DNA of 64,000 bases from Prescottella defluvii (GCF_000738775.1 NZ_JPOC01000069.1:17073-81072), one strand, 5' to 3'. Shown: positions 1-9,828, numbered from the stretch's first letter. A program made the numbers and translations. The notes: generated by a model not told the origin, from the sequence alone.

Positions 1-136
1 AGCGCTTCTCGAACGCATCAGCGATTGCGTCCAGCGTCTCGGTACGGACAGCGTTCAAGCTCGTGGGTCGATCGATGACGACGCGCAGGACACCGTCCTC
101 GACGGTACTGACGACACCCTGTTCGGTCGTTGTCAC
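1..136 (-). CDS. Crotonase (enoyl-CoA hydratase/isomerase) family protein, 5' end only
   Basis: Only the first 45 codons are in the window. The product begins VTTTEQGVVSTVEDGVLRVV and continues with IDRPTSLNAV, the N-terminal strand and 'RP..LNA' signature of crotonases. The GTG start is preferred because the upstream ATG two bases away is followed at once by a stop, and GAAGGAG sits about six bases upstream of the GTG. It is divergent from the second crotonase gene, with which it shares a 230-base promoter region carrying two copies of a CTTAGCGATCG-like palindrome. Substrate is unknown. Confidence 0.8.
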   Translation of the reverse strand, partial: MTTTEQGVVSTVEDGVLRVVIDRPTSLNAVRTETLDAIADAFEKR

Positions 137-266
137 ATGAGCTCCTTCGGTTGTCAGCCCTCGGATTCGGAGGGCCACCCGCGCGGTGGCGGAATGAGTC
201 TCGAGCAAGGAACGGTCAAAGCCGCCCTGCGCGTCGGTGCAGCGTCACAATGCCCATCGGAATCAA

Positions 267-282
267 CTTAACGTGCGCTAGA
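267..282. promoter_or_regulatory. Candidate operator, CTTAGCGATCG family (inverted copy)
   Basis: CTTAACGTGCGCTAGA matches the reverse form of the CTTAGCGATCGTTAAG palindrome found 45 bases away, with two central and two terminal changes. It lies between two divergent crotonase genes. That this is a real operator is inferred from recurrence only. Confidence 0.4.
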
Positions 283-323
283 TAACACCTACCGTTGATC
301 TTCCCCGTTTGCCATGGTACCAA

Positions 324-339
324 TTTAGCGATCGTTAAG
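324..339. promoter_or_regulatory. Candidate operator, CTTAGCGATCG family
   Basis: TTTAGCGATCGTTAAG is a near-perfect palindrome around CGATCG, ending 27 bases before the crotonase start. Related sites lie at 26162, 26857 and 32854, all in intergenic DNA, so one regulator (the IclR or XRE-TetR protein of this window is a candidate) may control all of them. Confidence 0.5.
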
Positions 340-366
340 TAAGTAGGATCGTCCTGAAGGAGTCCC

Positions 367-1167
367 ATGGCCGACGAGCCGATCAACACCGAGCCCGCCG
401 CACTCTACGAGCGCCGAGGCAGCGTCGCGATCATCACCCTCAACCGTCCGCGCGCACTGAACGCAGTCAACGCGGAGCTCTCCACGGCCGTCGGGACACT
501 GCTCGAGCAGGCCGACGCCGACGCCGACGTACGGGTCATCGTCCTCACCGGTGCCGGACGCGCCTTCTGCGCGGGCGCAGACCTCAAGGCGCTCGGCAGT
601 GGCGCCTCGCTCGACGCCGAGGGCCACCCGGAATGGGGGTTCGCGGGCTTCGTGCAGCACTGGGTGGGCAAGCCGACGATCGCGGCCGTCAACGGTTTCG
701 CGCTCGGCGGTGGTACCGAACTGGTCCTCGCCGCGGACCTGGCAGTCATCGACGAACACGCACAGCTGGGGCTACCCGAGGTCACGCGCGGACTGTTCGC
801 CGCGGCCGGTGGCGTGATCCGCCTGCAGCAGCAGATCCCCCGCAAGATCGCTCTCGAACTCGCGCTCACCGGCGCACCCATCACCGCGGTCGACGGACTG
901 AACCTGGGTCTGGTCAACCGCGTCGCACCCGCAGGCACCGCGCTCGAGGCAGCCCTCGAACTCGCCGAGAGCATCGCCGCGAATGCACCACTCGCCGTGC
1001 GTGAATCGAAGTCGATGATCCACCGGACGGCCGCCTACTCGGACTGGGAACAGGGCGTGTGGGACCAGAACGCCAAGGCCATGGAGATCGTGTTCACCAG
1101 CGCCGACGCGCAGGAAGGACCGACGGCCTTCGCCGAGAAGCGCACGCCGGTCTGGCAGGGCCGCTGA
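367..1167 (+). CDS. Enoyl-CoA hydratase/isomerase (crotonase fold), 266 aa
   Basis: Likely hydrates or isomerises an enoyl-CoA in the cytoplasm. The crotonase fold is complete: ITLNRPRALNAVNAE near residues 23-37, the oxyanion-hole stretch GAGRAFCAGADLKAL near 62-76, and GGGTEL and LPEV. The glutamates equivalent to the two catalytic acids of classical hydratases appear to be present (E118 and E138), so true hydratase activity is plausible. AAGGAG lies seven bases before ATG. It is first in a same-strand set with thiolase, SDR, acyl-CoA dehydrogenase and CoA ligase, a near-complete beta-oxidation cycle. Chain or ring specificity cannot be read from sequence. Confidence 0.88.
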   Translation: MADEPINTEPAALYERRGSVAIITLNRPRALNAVNAELSTAVGTLLEQADADADVRVIVLTGAGRAFCAGADLKALGSGASLDAEGHPEWGFAGFVQHWVGKPTIAAVNGFALGGGTELVLAADLAVIDEHAQLGLPEVTRGLFAAAGGVIRLQQQIPRKIALELALTGAPITAVDGLNLGLVNRVAPAGTALEAALELAESIAANAPLAVRESKSMIHRTAAYSDWEQGVWDQNAKAMEIVFTSADAQEGPTAFAEKRTPVWQGR

Positions 1168-1234
1168 CCGACGACATCGCCGCGGACGTCACGAACCGTC
1201 CACGGTCACCCATTCCCATTCGAAAGGAACTCCC

Positions 1235-2428
1235 ATGACGAAGGCTGTCATTGTCGACGCCGTCCGTCTCGCGTCCGGAAAGGGCAAGCCCGGAGGCGTC
1301 CTGTCCGGCACGCACCCGGTCGAGATGCTCGCCCAGGTTCTGCGCGCGCTGGTCGAGCGCAACGATCTCGATCCCGCAATGGTCGACGACGTGATCGGCG
1401 GCTGCGTCCAGCAGGTCGGTGAGCAGGCACTCAACATCGCCCGCACCGCGCTGCTCTCCGCCGGCTTCCCCGAGTCCGTGCCGGCCACCACCCTCGACCG
1501 CCAGTGCGGGTCGAGCCAGCAGGCCGCACACTTCGCCGCGCAGGGCATCATGGCCGGCGCCTACGACATCGTCATCGCGTGTGGTGTCGAATCGATGAGC
1601 CGTATCCCGATGGGAACGTCGGGCCTCGGCCAGGACACCGCCGGCCCAGGCATTGCCGCTCGGTACCCTGAAGGGCTTATCCACCAGGGCATCTCGGCCG
1701 AGCTGATCGCCGCGAAGTGGAAGCTGGACCGCGAGACCCTCGACTCGTACTCGGCCGAATCACACCGTCGCGCCGCCGCGGCGATCGAGTCGGGCTTCTT
1801 CGACACCGAGATCGTGCCGATCACCGTCACGGCCGGATCCAGCGAGACGTACGAGCACTCCACCGACGAGACCGTCCGAGCCGCGACCACCGCCGAGGGG
1901 CTGGCCGGCCTGCGCCCGTCGTTCCGCAGCGACGAGTTCGCGGAGCGGTTCCCCGAAGCTCAGTGGCACATCACTCCCGGCAACTCGTCGCCGCTGACCG
2001 ACGGCGCCTCCGCCGTGCTGATCATGAGCGAGGAGATGGCGTCCAAGCTGGGCCTGACCCCCCGCGCCCGGTTCCACTCGTTCTCCGTCACCGGCGACGA
2101 CCCGATGTTCATGCTCACCGCGCCCATCCCGGCCACCCGGAAGGTCCTCGCCAAGGCCGGGCTGTCGATCGACGACATCGACGCCTACGAGGTGAACGAG
2201 GCCTTCGCGCCCGTCCCACTGATGTGGGCCAACGAATTCGGTGCCGATCCCGCCAAGCTCAACCCCCGCGGCGGCGCCATCGCCCTGGGCCACGCTCTCG
2301 GTTCCTCCGGCACCCGCCTGCTCACCACTCTCGTCAATCACCTCGAAGCCACCGGCGGCCGCTACGGCCTGCAGACCATGTGCGAGGGCGCCGGCATGGC
2401 CAACGCCACCATCATCGAACGAATCTGA
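1235..2428 (+). CDS. Thiolase (acetyl-CoA acyltransferase), 397 aa
   Basis: Cleaves a 3-ketoacyl-CoA with CoA, or condenses two acyl-CoAs. The nucleophilic cysteine is C91 in [10 protein letters not shown], the catalytic histidine H353 in [10 protein letters not shown], and the second cysteine C383 in [15 protein letters not shown] is also intact. Length is normal for the degradative family. AAGGAA precedes ATG. It sits 67 bases after the crotonase and 28 before the SDR, so the three are probably co-transcribed. Degradative rather than biosynthetic use is inferred from the neighbours. Confidence 0.9.
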   Translation: MTKAVIVDAVRLASGKGKPGGVLSGTHPVEMLAQVLRALVERNDLDPAMVDDVIGGCVQQVGEQALNIARTALLSAGFPESVPATTLDRQCGSSQQAAHFAAQGIMAGAYDIVIACGVESMSRIPMGTSGLGQDTAGPGIAARYPEGLIHQGISAELIAAKWKLDRETLDSYSAESHRRAAAAIESGFFDTEIVPITVTAGSSETYEHSTDETVRAATTAEGLAGLRPSFRSDEFAERFPEAQWHITPGNSSPLTDGASAVLIMSEEMASKLGLTPRARFHSFSVTGDDPMFMLTAPIPATRKVLAKAGLSIDDIDAYEVNEAFAPVPLMWANEFGADPAKLNPRGGAIALGHALGSSGTRLLTTLVNHLEATGGRYGLQTMCEGAGMANATIIERI

Positions 2429-2456
2429 ACCACAAACACTTTCGGAAGGAACTGAC

Positions 2457-3218
<762 letters not shown>

Positions 3219-3230
3219 TCATCTCGGCAT

Positions 3231-3282
3231 GAGGATGGGGCCGACCCCGGGAGTGCGTTCCCCGAGGGTCGGCCCCATCCTC
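3231..3282 (+). terminator. Rho-independent-type hairpin
   Basis: A perfect 17-bp stem (GAGGATGGGGCCGACCC with its complement) and an 18-base loop follow the SDR stop by 13 bases. There is no clear T run, as is common in actinobacteria. It separates the crotonase-thiolase-SDR unit from the downstream dehydrogenase-ligase unit. Confidence 0.8.
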
Positions 3283-3361
3283 GACAGCGCGTCCGAACTC
3301 GTTGCCACCGTGCCGAACTGCCCGCCACCGCCGACACCGGACCTACATCCAGGAGCACCCC

Positions 3362-4519
3362 TTGAAGCGCAACCACTTCGAAGCCGACCACGAGGCGTAC
3401 CGCGAGACGGTACGAGAGTTCCTGGCACGCGAGATCGAACCCAACTACGAACGGTGGGAGCAGGAACGTCTGATCAGCCGTTCGGCGTGGACCGCCGCCG
3501 GTAAGTACGGCATCGCGGGGCTCGGTATCCCGGAGGAGTTCGGTGGGGCCGGGGTCACGGACTTCCGGTTCAGGCAGGTCGTCTTCGAGGAGATCGCGCG
3601 GACCGGAACTACCTCGTTCGGCGCCGGCATGAGCGTGCACGACGACATCGTCGTCCCGTACATCCTGCATCTCGGTACCCAGGAGCAGAAGGCCCGCTGG
3701 CTGCCGGGGATGGCCGCCGGAGAGACCATCGGCGCGATCGCGATGACCGAACCCGGCGCCGGTTCCGACCTGCAGGGAGTGCGGACCACCGCAGTACGGG
3801 ACGGCGACGAATGGGTGATCAACGGACAGAAGACGTTCATCACCAACGGCATCCACTCAGACATGGTGATCGTCGTGTGCCGCACCGACCCGAATGCCGG
3901 GTCGAAGGGCTTCTCCCTGATCGTCGTCGAGCGCGACACCCCAGGATTCACTCGCGGGCGCAAGTTGCACAAGGTCGGAATGGCCGCTCAGGACACCGCG
4001 GAACTGGTCTTCGAGGACGTACGCGTTCCGGCCGAGAACCTGCTCGGAACCGAAGGCCGAGGCTTCGTCCACCTGATGGAAAACCTGCCACTCGAACGGA
4101 TCTCCATCGCCGTGTCTGCGATCACCGCAGCCCGCGCGGCATACGAATGGACCAAGGACTACGTGTTCGAACGCAAGGCGTTCGGAAAGCCGATCGGCGA
4201 CCTGCAGAACACCCGATTCGTCCTCGCCGAGATGCGCACCGAGATCGAGGTCACCGAGTCCCACATCGACCGTGCCGTTCTCGCACTCAACACCGGTGAC
4301 CTCACTGCTGTGGACGCGTCGATGAGCAAGTGGTGGGCAACCGAACTGCAGAAGCGGGTCATCGACCGCGGCGTCCAGATGCACGGTGGCTACGGCTACA
4401 TGATGGAGTACCCGATCGGCCGCGCCTACGTCGACTCGAGAATCCAGACCATCTACGGCGGCACCACCGAGATCATGAAGGAAATCATCGGCCGCGACAT
4501 CGCCGCCGAGTTCCGATGA
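3362..4519 (+). CDS. Acyl-CoA dehydrogenase, 385 aa
   Basis: FAD-dependent alpha,beta-dehydrogenation of an acyl-CoA, passing electrons to ETF. Family features in order: GLGIPEEFGGAG, AMTEPGAGSDLQG (flavin/substrate loop), INGQKTFITNG, KAFGKPIG, QMHGGYGY, and YGGTTEIMKE carrying the usual catalytic glutamate near residue 368. The start is TTG: AGGAG lies six bases upstream and the N-terminus then reads KRNHFEADHEAYRE, as in other members; the open frame extends 60 bases further without a ribosome site. A CoA ligase follows. Confidence 0.88.
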   Translation: MKRNHFEADHEAYRETVREFLAREIEPNYERWEQERLISRSAWTAAGKYGIAGLGIPEEFGGAGVTDFRFRQVVFEEIARTGTTSFGAGMSVHDDIVVPYILHLGTQEQKARWLPGMAAGETIGAIAMTEPGAGSDLQGVRTTAVRDGDEWVINGQKTFITNGIHSDMVIVVCRTDPNAGSKGFSLIVVERDTPGFTRGRKLHKVGMAAQDTAELVFEDVRVPAENLLGTEGRGFVHLMENLPLERISIAVSAITAARAAYEWTKDYVFERKAFGKPIGDLQNTRFVLAEMRTEIEVTESHIDRAVLALNTGDLTAVDASMSKWWATELQKRVIDRGVQMHGGYGYMMEYPIGRAYVDSRIQTIYGGTTEIMKEIIGRDIAAEFR

Positions 4520-4569
4520 CACAAGACCACGACACTCTCCCCGGCCAGGCCGGCCTGTTCGGAAAGTAG
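4516..4569 (+). CDS. Possible 17-residue linker ORF
   Basis: ATG overlaps the dehydrogenase stop as ATGA, and the ORF ends six bases before the ligase ATG, with its stop in the ligase ribosome site (TAGGAG). The peptide MTQDHDTLPGQAGLFGK has no recognisable family. It may only couple translation of the two genes, or be chance. Confidence 0.25.
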   Translation: MTQDHDTLPGQAGLFGK

Positions 4570-4574
4570 GAGTC

Positions 4575-6095
4575 ATGTTCCCCGGCACCCACAGCGTCAC
4601 CACACCGGACAAGGCCGCCGTCGTCATGGCTGCGACCGGGGCGACCGTCACCTACGCCGAACTCGAAGAACGATCCGCTCGCTTCGCGAGATGGATGTTC
4701 GACGCGGGACTGCGGCGCGGCGACCACATCGCCGTGCTGTGCGACAACGATCCGACGATCTTCGAGTTGTACTGGGGCGCGATGCGTTCCGGGATCTACT
4801 TCACGGCCGTCAATCACCACGGCACGGTCGACGATCTCGCCTACGTGGTCACCGACTCGGATGCGGCGGTGCTCGTCGTGTCGGCCGCTCTGACCGGGCT
4901 CGCCACGGATCTGGCGGGACGCGTTCCGGCGGGCTGCCTGAGACTGGCCTTCGGTGGCCCGGTCCCCGGCTACGACTCCTACGAGGATGCGGTGGGCGCG
5001 GTATCGGCGGAGCCGTTGCCGGACCAGCCGTGCGGGGCGGACATGGTGTACTCGTCCGGGACGACGGGCCGGCCGAAGGGCATCAAGTCGCCCCTGCCCG
5101 ATCGGCAGGTTCACCAGCCGCCCGGTCTCCCGGTGACGGCGATCGTCGAGAAGTTCTACGGATTCGGCGTCGACACCGTCTACCTCTCGCCGGCACCGAT
5201 CTACCACGCCGCGCCGCTGCGGTACTGCACAGCAACCCAGTCGCTCGGCGGCACCGTGGTGCTGATGGACCGGTTCGACGCCCGCGACGCCCTCGCAGCG
5301 ATCGAGCGGTACTCGGTGACGCACGCGCAGTGGGTGCCCACCCACTTCATCCGAATGCTGAAGCTGCCCGCTGAGGAACGGACCCGGTACGACCTGAGTT
5401 CGCTACGGGTCGCCGTCCACGCCGCCGCGCCCTGCCCGGTCGAGGTGAAGGAGGCGATGCTCGACTGGTGGGGCAACGTGCTCTACGAGTACTACAGCTG
5501 CTCCGAGAACAACGGATCCACCCTGATCGACAGCGTCGAGTGGCGGCGCAAACCGGGCAGCGTCGGCCGCGACGGCGTGCAGGGCATCGCCCACATCTGC
5601 TCGGATGACGGCCGCGAACTCGGCCCGGGCGAGGTCGGATTGCTCTACTTCGAACGCGACGACTGGACATTCGAGTACCACAACGATTCCGAGAAAACCG
5701 CCGCTGCAAGACATCCCGACCATCCGACATGGACGACGGTCGGCGACGTCGGCTACCTCGACGAGGACCGGTATCTGTATCTCACCGACCGGGCGACCTT
5801 CATGATCATCTCGGGTGGCGTCAACATCTACCCACAGCAGATCGAGAACTGCCTCAGCGTTCACCCCGCGATCTGGGACGTCGCGGTGATCGGTATTCCG
5901 GATCCGGAGATGGGGCAGTCGGTTCAGGCCGTCGTGCAGGTGATGCCCGGCGCGACTCCGTCCGACGATCTGGCCCGCGACATCATCTCCTACGCCCGTG
6001 ACCGGCTCGCCCGCTACCTGTGCCCGCGGTCGGTGCGGTTCGTCGACGTCCTGCCCCGCACCGAGACCGGCAAACTGGCGAAGCACCGGCTGTAG
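4575..6095 (+). CDS. AMP-forming acyl-CoA synthetase, 506 aa
   Basis: Activates a carboxylic acid with ATP and CoA through an acyl-adenylate. The P-loop YSSGTTGRPKG is at 159-169, the adenylate-binding aromatic stretch YEYYSCSENN mid-protein, the hinge TDRATFMIISGGVNIYPQQIE, and the C-terminal lysine motif TGKLAKHRL ends the protein. ANL-family length is normal. TAGGAG precedes ATG. Clustering with beta-oxidation genes suggests it feeds that pathway. The acid is unknown. Confidence 0.87.
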   Translation: MFPGTHSVTTPDKAAVVMAATGATVTYAELEERSARFARWMFDAGLRRGDHIAVLCDNDPTIFELYWGAMRSGIYFTAVNHHGTVDDLAYVVTDSDAAVLVVSAALTGLATDLAGRVPAGCLRLAFGGPVPGYDSYEDAVGAVSAEPLPDQPCGADMVYSSGTTGRPKGIKSPLPDRQVHQPPGLPVTAIVEKFYGFGVDTVYLSPAPIYHAAPLRYCTATQSLGGTVVLMDRFDARDALAAIERYSVTHAQWVPTHFIRMLKLPAEERTRYDLSSLRVAVHAAAPCPVEVKEAMLDWWGNVLYEYYSCSENNGSTLIDSVEWRRKPGSVGRDGVQGIAHICSDDGRELGPGEVGLLYFERDDWTFEYHNDSEKTAAARHPDHPTWTTVGDVGYLDEDRYLYLTDRATFMIISGGVNIYPQQIENCLSVHPAIWDVAVIGIPDPEMGQSVQAVVQVMPGATPSDDLARDIISYARDRLARYLCPRSVRFVDVLPRTETGKLAKHRL

Positions 6096-6107
6096 GCAAC
6101 CGGGGCG

Positions 6108-6773
6108 TCAATCGGATTGCGGGGCTCCCGATTCGGCATCCGCGCGGTCGAGACCGAGCGCTCCGATACACATCTGGTCCAGAGTATCGAGCAGGCTCGC
6201 CTCGTCCGCCTCGTCGCCCTGGACGAGCCACAGGTACAGGCTGTGGTCGACCATCGCCGCCATGGCACGGGCGGCCATGACCGGATCGAGGGACGCGCGA
6301 ACCTCGCCCTGTTCCTGCCACCGGGCAATGGCACGCGCGGTGCGGTCGATCAGCTGTCGACGATGCTCGTGGCGGAGGTCGCGGAATTCGTTGTTGAACG
6401 TCGCGACCTGCTCGACGATGGCCATCAGCTTCGCGTTGCGTCGGTACGCCTGGTAGTACGACCGGTTCGTTGCAATCAGTTTCGCGGCCGGCGACAGGTC
6501 GGGGTCGAGAGGTTCCCGGCGGTGCACATCGTCGAACAGTCGGGTGCTCAACTCCTGGAACACGTCTTCTTTGGACTCGAAGTACCGGTAGAAGGTGCCG
6601 TAGGAGACGGACGCCTCCTGCGCGATCTGCTCCACTCGGGTGTCGGGGAACCCGACCTCCTCGAAGACCTTGCGCGCCGCGTCGAGCAGACTGTCCCGCG
6701 TCTTTCGCCCCCGCGCGGTGAGGGTGTCGACGGACGGCGGCGTGGAGGACGTGCTGGCGGGTGGCTTGCTCAC
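6108..6773 (-). CDS. TetR-family transcriptional regulator, 221 aa
   Basis: The N-terminal helix-turn-helix runs from about residue 26 to 72 and includes the recognition stretch VSYGTFYRYFESKED; the rest is an all-helical ligand domain with the C-terminal fold common in fatty-acid and CoA-ester sensors. Start is GTG. A 19-base palindrome (TGACATGACTGTCAAGTCA) lies 23 bases upstream and recurs in the 9.8-10.0 kb divergent promoter, so autoregulation plus control of the kinase/dehydrogenase and VOC operons is inferred. It converges on the ligase gene with 12 bases between stops. Confidence 0.87.
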   Translation of the reverse strand: MSKPPASTSSTPPSVDTLTARGRKTRDSLLDAARKVFEEVGFPDTRVEQIAQEASVSYGTFYRYFESKEDVFQELSTRLFDDVHRREPLDPDLSPAAKLIATNRSYYQAYRRNAKLMAIVEQVATFNNEFRDLRHEHRRQLIDRTARAIARWQEQGEVRASLDPVMAARAMAAMVDHSLYLWLVQGDEADEASLLDTLDQMCIGALGLDRADAESGAPQSD

Positions 6774-6795
6774 TCACGCGAGTATCCCGGAAACA

Positions 6796-6814
6796 TGACA
6801 TGACTGTCAAGTCA
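6796..6814. promoter_or_regulatory. TetR operator candidate upstream of the tetR gene
   Basis: TGACATGACTGTCAAGTCA pairs at eight of nine positions and has the form TGAC-n-TGAC-n-GTCA-n-GTCA. The identical 19 bases occur at 9981-9999. This placement suggests autorepression. Confidence 0.7.
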
Positions 6815-6837
6815 CATCACGCCTCGGGCACGGAGCA

Positions 6838-6880
6838 CTCGACCCCTCCAGCGTAGACAGGCGTCGCGGGAGGGGTCGAG
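6838..6880 (-). terminator. Terminator of the kinase-dehydrogenase operon
   Basis: A perfect 12-bp stem CTCGACCCCTCC/GGAGGGGTCGAG with a 19-base loop lies 14 bases past the stop of the phosphotransferase gene, before the TetR promoter. Confidence 0.65.
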
Positions 6881-6893
6881 GTTCGAGCCGGGA

Positions 6894-8270
6894 TCAGGCC
6901 GGAGACGGCCCGCGGAGGTGACGGGGGTTCGCCACCCGCAGCCGGGCGAGCACCGTCGTCGAGACGGTCCGGCAGACGGCGGGATCCGCGTACGGGAGGG
7001 TGCCCGCGCGAAGGCGGTCGGCAAGATCGGCCTCGGAACCGCAGCCGAGGGCCGTGAGCGCGGCCTGCACCTCGCCCGTGGAGTCGCCGGCACCGATCTC
7101 CCGTTCCGCGATACCCAGCAGGTTGACGCAGATCCGGAGCAGGTACCGCTCCCGCTCGTGCACGCCGTCGAGCACGGGGCCGACGTCGTCGCGAAGGGTG
7201 CCGCTGACCAACTCGAGGATCTCCGACAGGCTCGGACGGTCGTGCAGCGATGGCGCCGTGACGTCCGGGAGCGGCTCGACGTCGTCGAGCAGACCCAGGA
7301 TCAGGAGCAGGTCGTACTCGGACTCGCACACCCGCCGCCCGATCGCGGCGAGCTCGATCGAGTCCTCGGCCCCGCTGAGGTGCCGCTGCGACTGGAACTG
7401 GCTGAGCACCAACCACCGGAGGGTGCCGTAGGCCTCCCACCAGTGCAGTTCGTCGTCCGACGGCCGGATGCCCGTGGCGCGTTCGTAGCCGTCGAGCAGC
7501 TGTGCCCGGGTACCGATACCGGCGACCGGCGGCTCCGCGCCGAACCGCCACGCGCGCACGCAGAGCCATCCGAGGTCCTCGATCGGGTCACCGAGGTGCG
7601 CGAGTTCCCAATCCAGCACCCCGCGGATCCCGGTGCCGTCGACCATCACGTTGCCGAGCCGGAAGTCACCGTGTACCAATGCGTCCGGCCGCTTGGCCGG
7701 CCGGTTGTCCCGCAGCCATCGAAGCCCGATCTCGACGACGGGGCGGGGCTGATCGAGGTTCCGGTACACGGCCTCGATCGCATCCAACGGATCGCGGGCA
7801 TCGAGCATCCCGAGGGTGCCGGTGTCGGCGGAGTGGATCTGCCCCAGCACGTACCCCATGTCGTCGGCGAGATGCGCCCGCACCTCGTCGAGCCCGGGGT
7901 CCCGCTGCAGCTTCCGCGGGATCGACTCGCCGACAACCATGTCCATCACCAGATACGGTGCATCGATGCCCGGTGCAGTGTCCCCCGACGCGAGGACGGC
8001 GGGAGCCGGAACCCCCACTGCCGCGGCGGCCCGCAGACACGCGACCTCCGCCCGCATCCGGTCGGCGTCGCCGTGCCCGGGCGGGTCCCGGCGCAGCACC
8101 ACCTCCTGCGATCGGCCGTCCGCGTCGCGGACCTCGATCGCCCACACCTGACGGCTCGCGCCGCCGGTCAGCTGGCGGGGTTCCCCGACGGTCACCTCGG
8201 TACCGAAGGCCTCGCGCAGCGTGAGACGAACTCCGTCACCGAGGCTCACGGGAGCGTGGGTCACAGCCAC
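6894..8270 (-). CDS. APH-family phosphotransferase (ACAD10/11 kinase-domain type), 458 aa
   Basis: A protein-kinase-like small-molecule kinase. The catalytic loop HGDFRLGNVMVDG and the metal-binding DWELAHLGDP are intact at about residues 200-230. The C-terminal ~130 residues form an extra helical domain that I do not assign. Known relatives are the N-terminal domain of animal ACAD10/11 and bacterial LvaA, which phosphorylate 4-hydroxyacyl-CoA. The adjoining, overlapping acyl-CoA dehydrogenase supports the same role here, but that is inference. The GTG start is uncertain: GTG codons two residues apart both fit, the inner one giving a GTGA overlap with the upstream stop. Confidence 0.8.
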   Translation of the reverse strand: MAVTHAPVSLGDGVRLTLREAFGTEVTVGEPRQLTGGASRQVWAIEVRDADGRSQEVVLRRDPPGHGDADRMRAEVACLRAAAAVGVPAPAVLASGDTAPGIDAPYLVMDMVVGESIPRKLQRDPGLDEVRAHLADDMGYVLGQIHSADTGTLGMLDARDPLDAIEAVYRNLDQPRPVVEIGLRWLRDNRPAKRPDALVHGDFRLGNVMVDGTGIRGVLDWELAHLGDPIEDLGWLCVRAWRFGAEPPVAGIGTRAQLLDGYERATGIRPSDDELHWWEAYGTLRWLVLSQFQSQRHLSGAEDSIELAAIGRRVCESEYDLLLILGLLDDVEPLPDVTAPSLHDRPSLSEILELVSGTLRDDVGPVLDGVHERERYLLRICVNLLGIAEREIGAGDSTGEVQAALTALGCGSEADLADRLRAGTLPYADPAVCRTVSTTVLARLRVANPRHLRGPSPA

Positions 8271-9445
8271 GGCGCGGCACCCGGATCGCGCAGCAGTCGA
8301 CGCGCCGTCGACATGCGATGCACCTCGTCCGGACCGTCGTAGACACGCGCGTAGCGCGCCTGCCGGTACATCCGTTCGAGCGGGGTGTCGGCAGTCAGTC
8401 CGAGCGCGCCGTGCACCTGGATGGCGCGATCGACGACGTCGTGGAGCATCCGGGCTCCCCAGAACTTCACGAGACCGATCTGAATCCGAGCATCGTCGCC
8501 GGCATCCATCGCACGGGCGGCATCGAGGGTCATCAGGCGGGCCGCGTGGATCTGCGCCGCGGACTCCGCGATGTACCGGTGAATTTCACCCTTCTCGGCG
8601 AGCAGCGACCCGTGCACGTAGCGGGTGTTCGCGCGCTCGCACATCAGCTCGAATGCGCGCTGCGCCTGGCCGAGCCAGCGCATGCCGTGGAAGATCCGGC
8701 CGGGCCCGAGCCGGTCCTGCGCGACGACGAAGCCCTTGCCCCGTTCGCCGAGCAGGTTGGCCACCGGCACCCGGACGTCGGTGAGCCGGACCTCGTAATG
8801 GTCGCTGGGATCGTGCCCCATGGTCGGGATCGACCGGACGATCTCGAACCCGGGAGTGTCGGTCGGCACAATGATCGCGCTGATCCGGGAGTGCCGGGGC
8901 GCCGACTCCGGCTCGGTGCGCGCGAAGACCGAACAGTATCCGGCGTCCGCCACACCGGTGGTGAACCACTTGAGCCCGTTGATGACCCAGGTATCGCCCT
9001 CGAGTTCCGCACGGGTCTCGATCAGCGTGGGGTCGGAGCCCGCGGTGTCGGGTTCGGTCAGACCGACCGACGGCAGGAACTCTCCCGCGACGATCGGCGG
9101 GATCCACCGTTGCTTCTGCTCGTCGGTTCCGTGCTTGTGCAGCATCAGGGTGTCCTGCATGGACACCGAACCGACCGCCAGCTGACCGAACTCGGATCGG
9201 CCGATGACCTCGTTGAGGAAGACGAAGTCGAGGAACGGAACGCCGCCACCCCCGACATCGGCCGGGTGCCCGAGCGCCCACAGGCCGAGCTCCTTCGCCC
9301 GTGAGCGCAACTGTTCGAGAGTCTTGTGGGCGACCTCGTCCTCCTTCGCGAGGACGGGTTCCGCCGGGATCACCTCGCCGTCGATGAACGCGCGCATCCG
9401 AGCACACAGGTCGGCGATGTCGCCTTCGGGATGGTTCGCAGTCAT
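8261..9445 (-). CDS. Acyl-CoA dehydrogenase (ACAD10/11-like), 394 aa
   Basis: Contains GLTEPDTAGSDPTLIET (flavin/substrate loop), INGLKWFTTG, HGMRWLGQAQRAFELM, QVHGALGLTADTPLE and DGPDEVHRMSTARRLL at the C-terminus. The last replaces the usual 'GG..E' end: the acidic pair is followed by VH, as in the ACAD10/11 branch. It shares ATGA with the upstream NTF2-like gene and overlaps the kinase downstream, so expression is coupled. A kinase plus this dehydrogenase could turn 4-hydroxyacyl-CoA into enoyl-CoA. AAGGAGG precedes ATG. Confidence 0.85.
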   Translation of the reverse strand: MTANHPEGDIADLCARMRAFIDGEVIPAEPVLAKEDEVAHKTLEQLRSRAKELGLWALGHPADVGGGGVPFLDFVFLNEVIGRSEFGQLAVGSVSMQDTLMLHKHGTDEQKQRWIPPIVAGEFLPSVGLTEPDTAGSDPTLIETRAELEGDTWVINGLKWFTTGVADAGYCSVFARTEPESAPRHSRISAIIVPTDTPGFEIVRSIPTMGHDPSDHYEVRLTDVRVPVANLLGERGKGFVVAQDRLGPGRIFHGMRWLGQAQRAFELMCERANTRYVHGSLLAEKGEIHRYIAESAAQIHAARLMTLDAARAMDAGDDARIQIGLVKFWGARMLHDVVDRAIQVHGALGLTADTPLERMYRQARYARVYDGPDEVHRMSTARRLLRDPGAAPWL

Positions 9446-9828
9446 GAGTGCCTCCTTGTGGCAGCAGCGGTCTGCAGGGGTCGAGTGGCGGCCGAATCGA
9501 CGTACTCGTCGATACGGGAGACCCGCCCGTCCTCGACGCGGACGAACAGGCTGGCCGGCACCTCCAGCGGACCGTGTCCCGGGAGGGTGCCGCGCACGAC
9601 GTGCTGTTGAGCGAATCCGTCGGGCAGCGTGTAGCGCCGAATGTCTTCGTAGCGGAGATTCTCGACGGTGCGGCCGAGCCAGCGCAGGGTGCGGAGATTC
9701 TCCGCGACCGTCTGTTCCAGTCCGTCGTCGTTGTGCCAGATGCGCGCGTCCGGCGAATACAGTTCGGCGAGCGTTGCCTCGTCGCCGCTGCAGACGGCGG
9801 CGAAAAAGCGATCTGCAAGGTCGTTCAT
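9442..9828 (-). CDS. NTF2-like (SnoaL-type) protein, 128 aa
   Basis: A cone-shaped NTF2-fold protein: LADRFFAAVCSGDEATLAEL, then YSPDARIWHNDDG, an inner strand region, and RVSRIDEYVDSA. It resembles the two 122-residue proteins near 26.4 and 27.5 kb, which have the same WHN(x)D pattern and the IEEY/IDEY ending. Such proteins can be dehydratases, isomerases or hydrolases, so function is open. The frame runs 147 bases further upstream, but GAGGAG about 12 bases before this ATG and homology fix the start. First gene of the TetR-controlled minus-strand operon. Confidence 0.8.
   Translation of the reverse strand: MNDLADRFFAAVCSGDEATLAELYSPDARIWHNDDGLEQTVAENLRTLRWLGRTVENLRYEDIRRYTLPDGFAQQHVVRGTLPGHGPLEVPASLFVRVEDGRVSRIDEYVDSAATRPLQTAAATRRHS

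Noticed and set aside
3231..3282. Riboswitch or attenuator interpretation of the long hairpin
   Set aside because: A simple 17-bp stem just after a stop codon fits a terminator; no aptamer-like structure or leader peptide is present.
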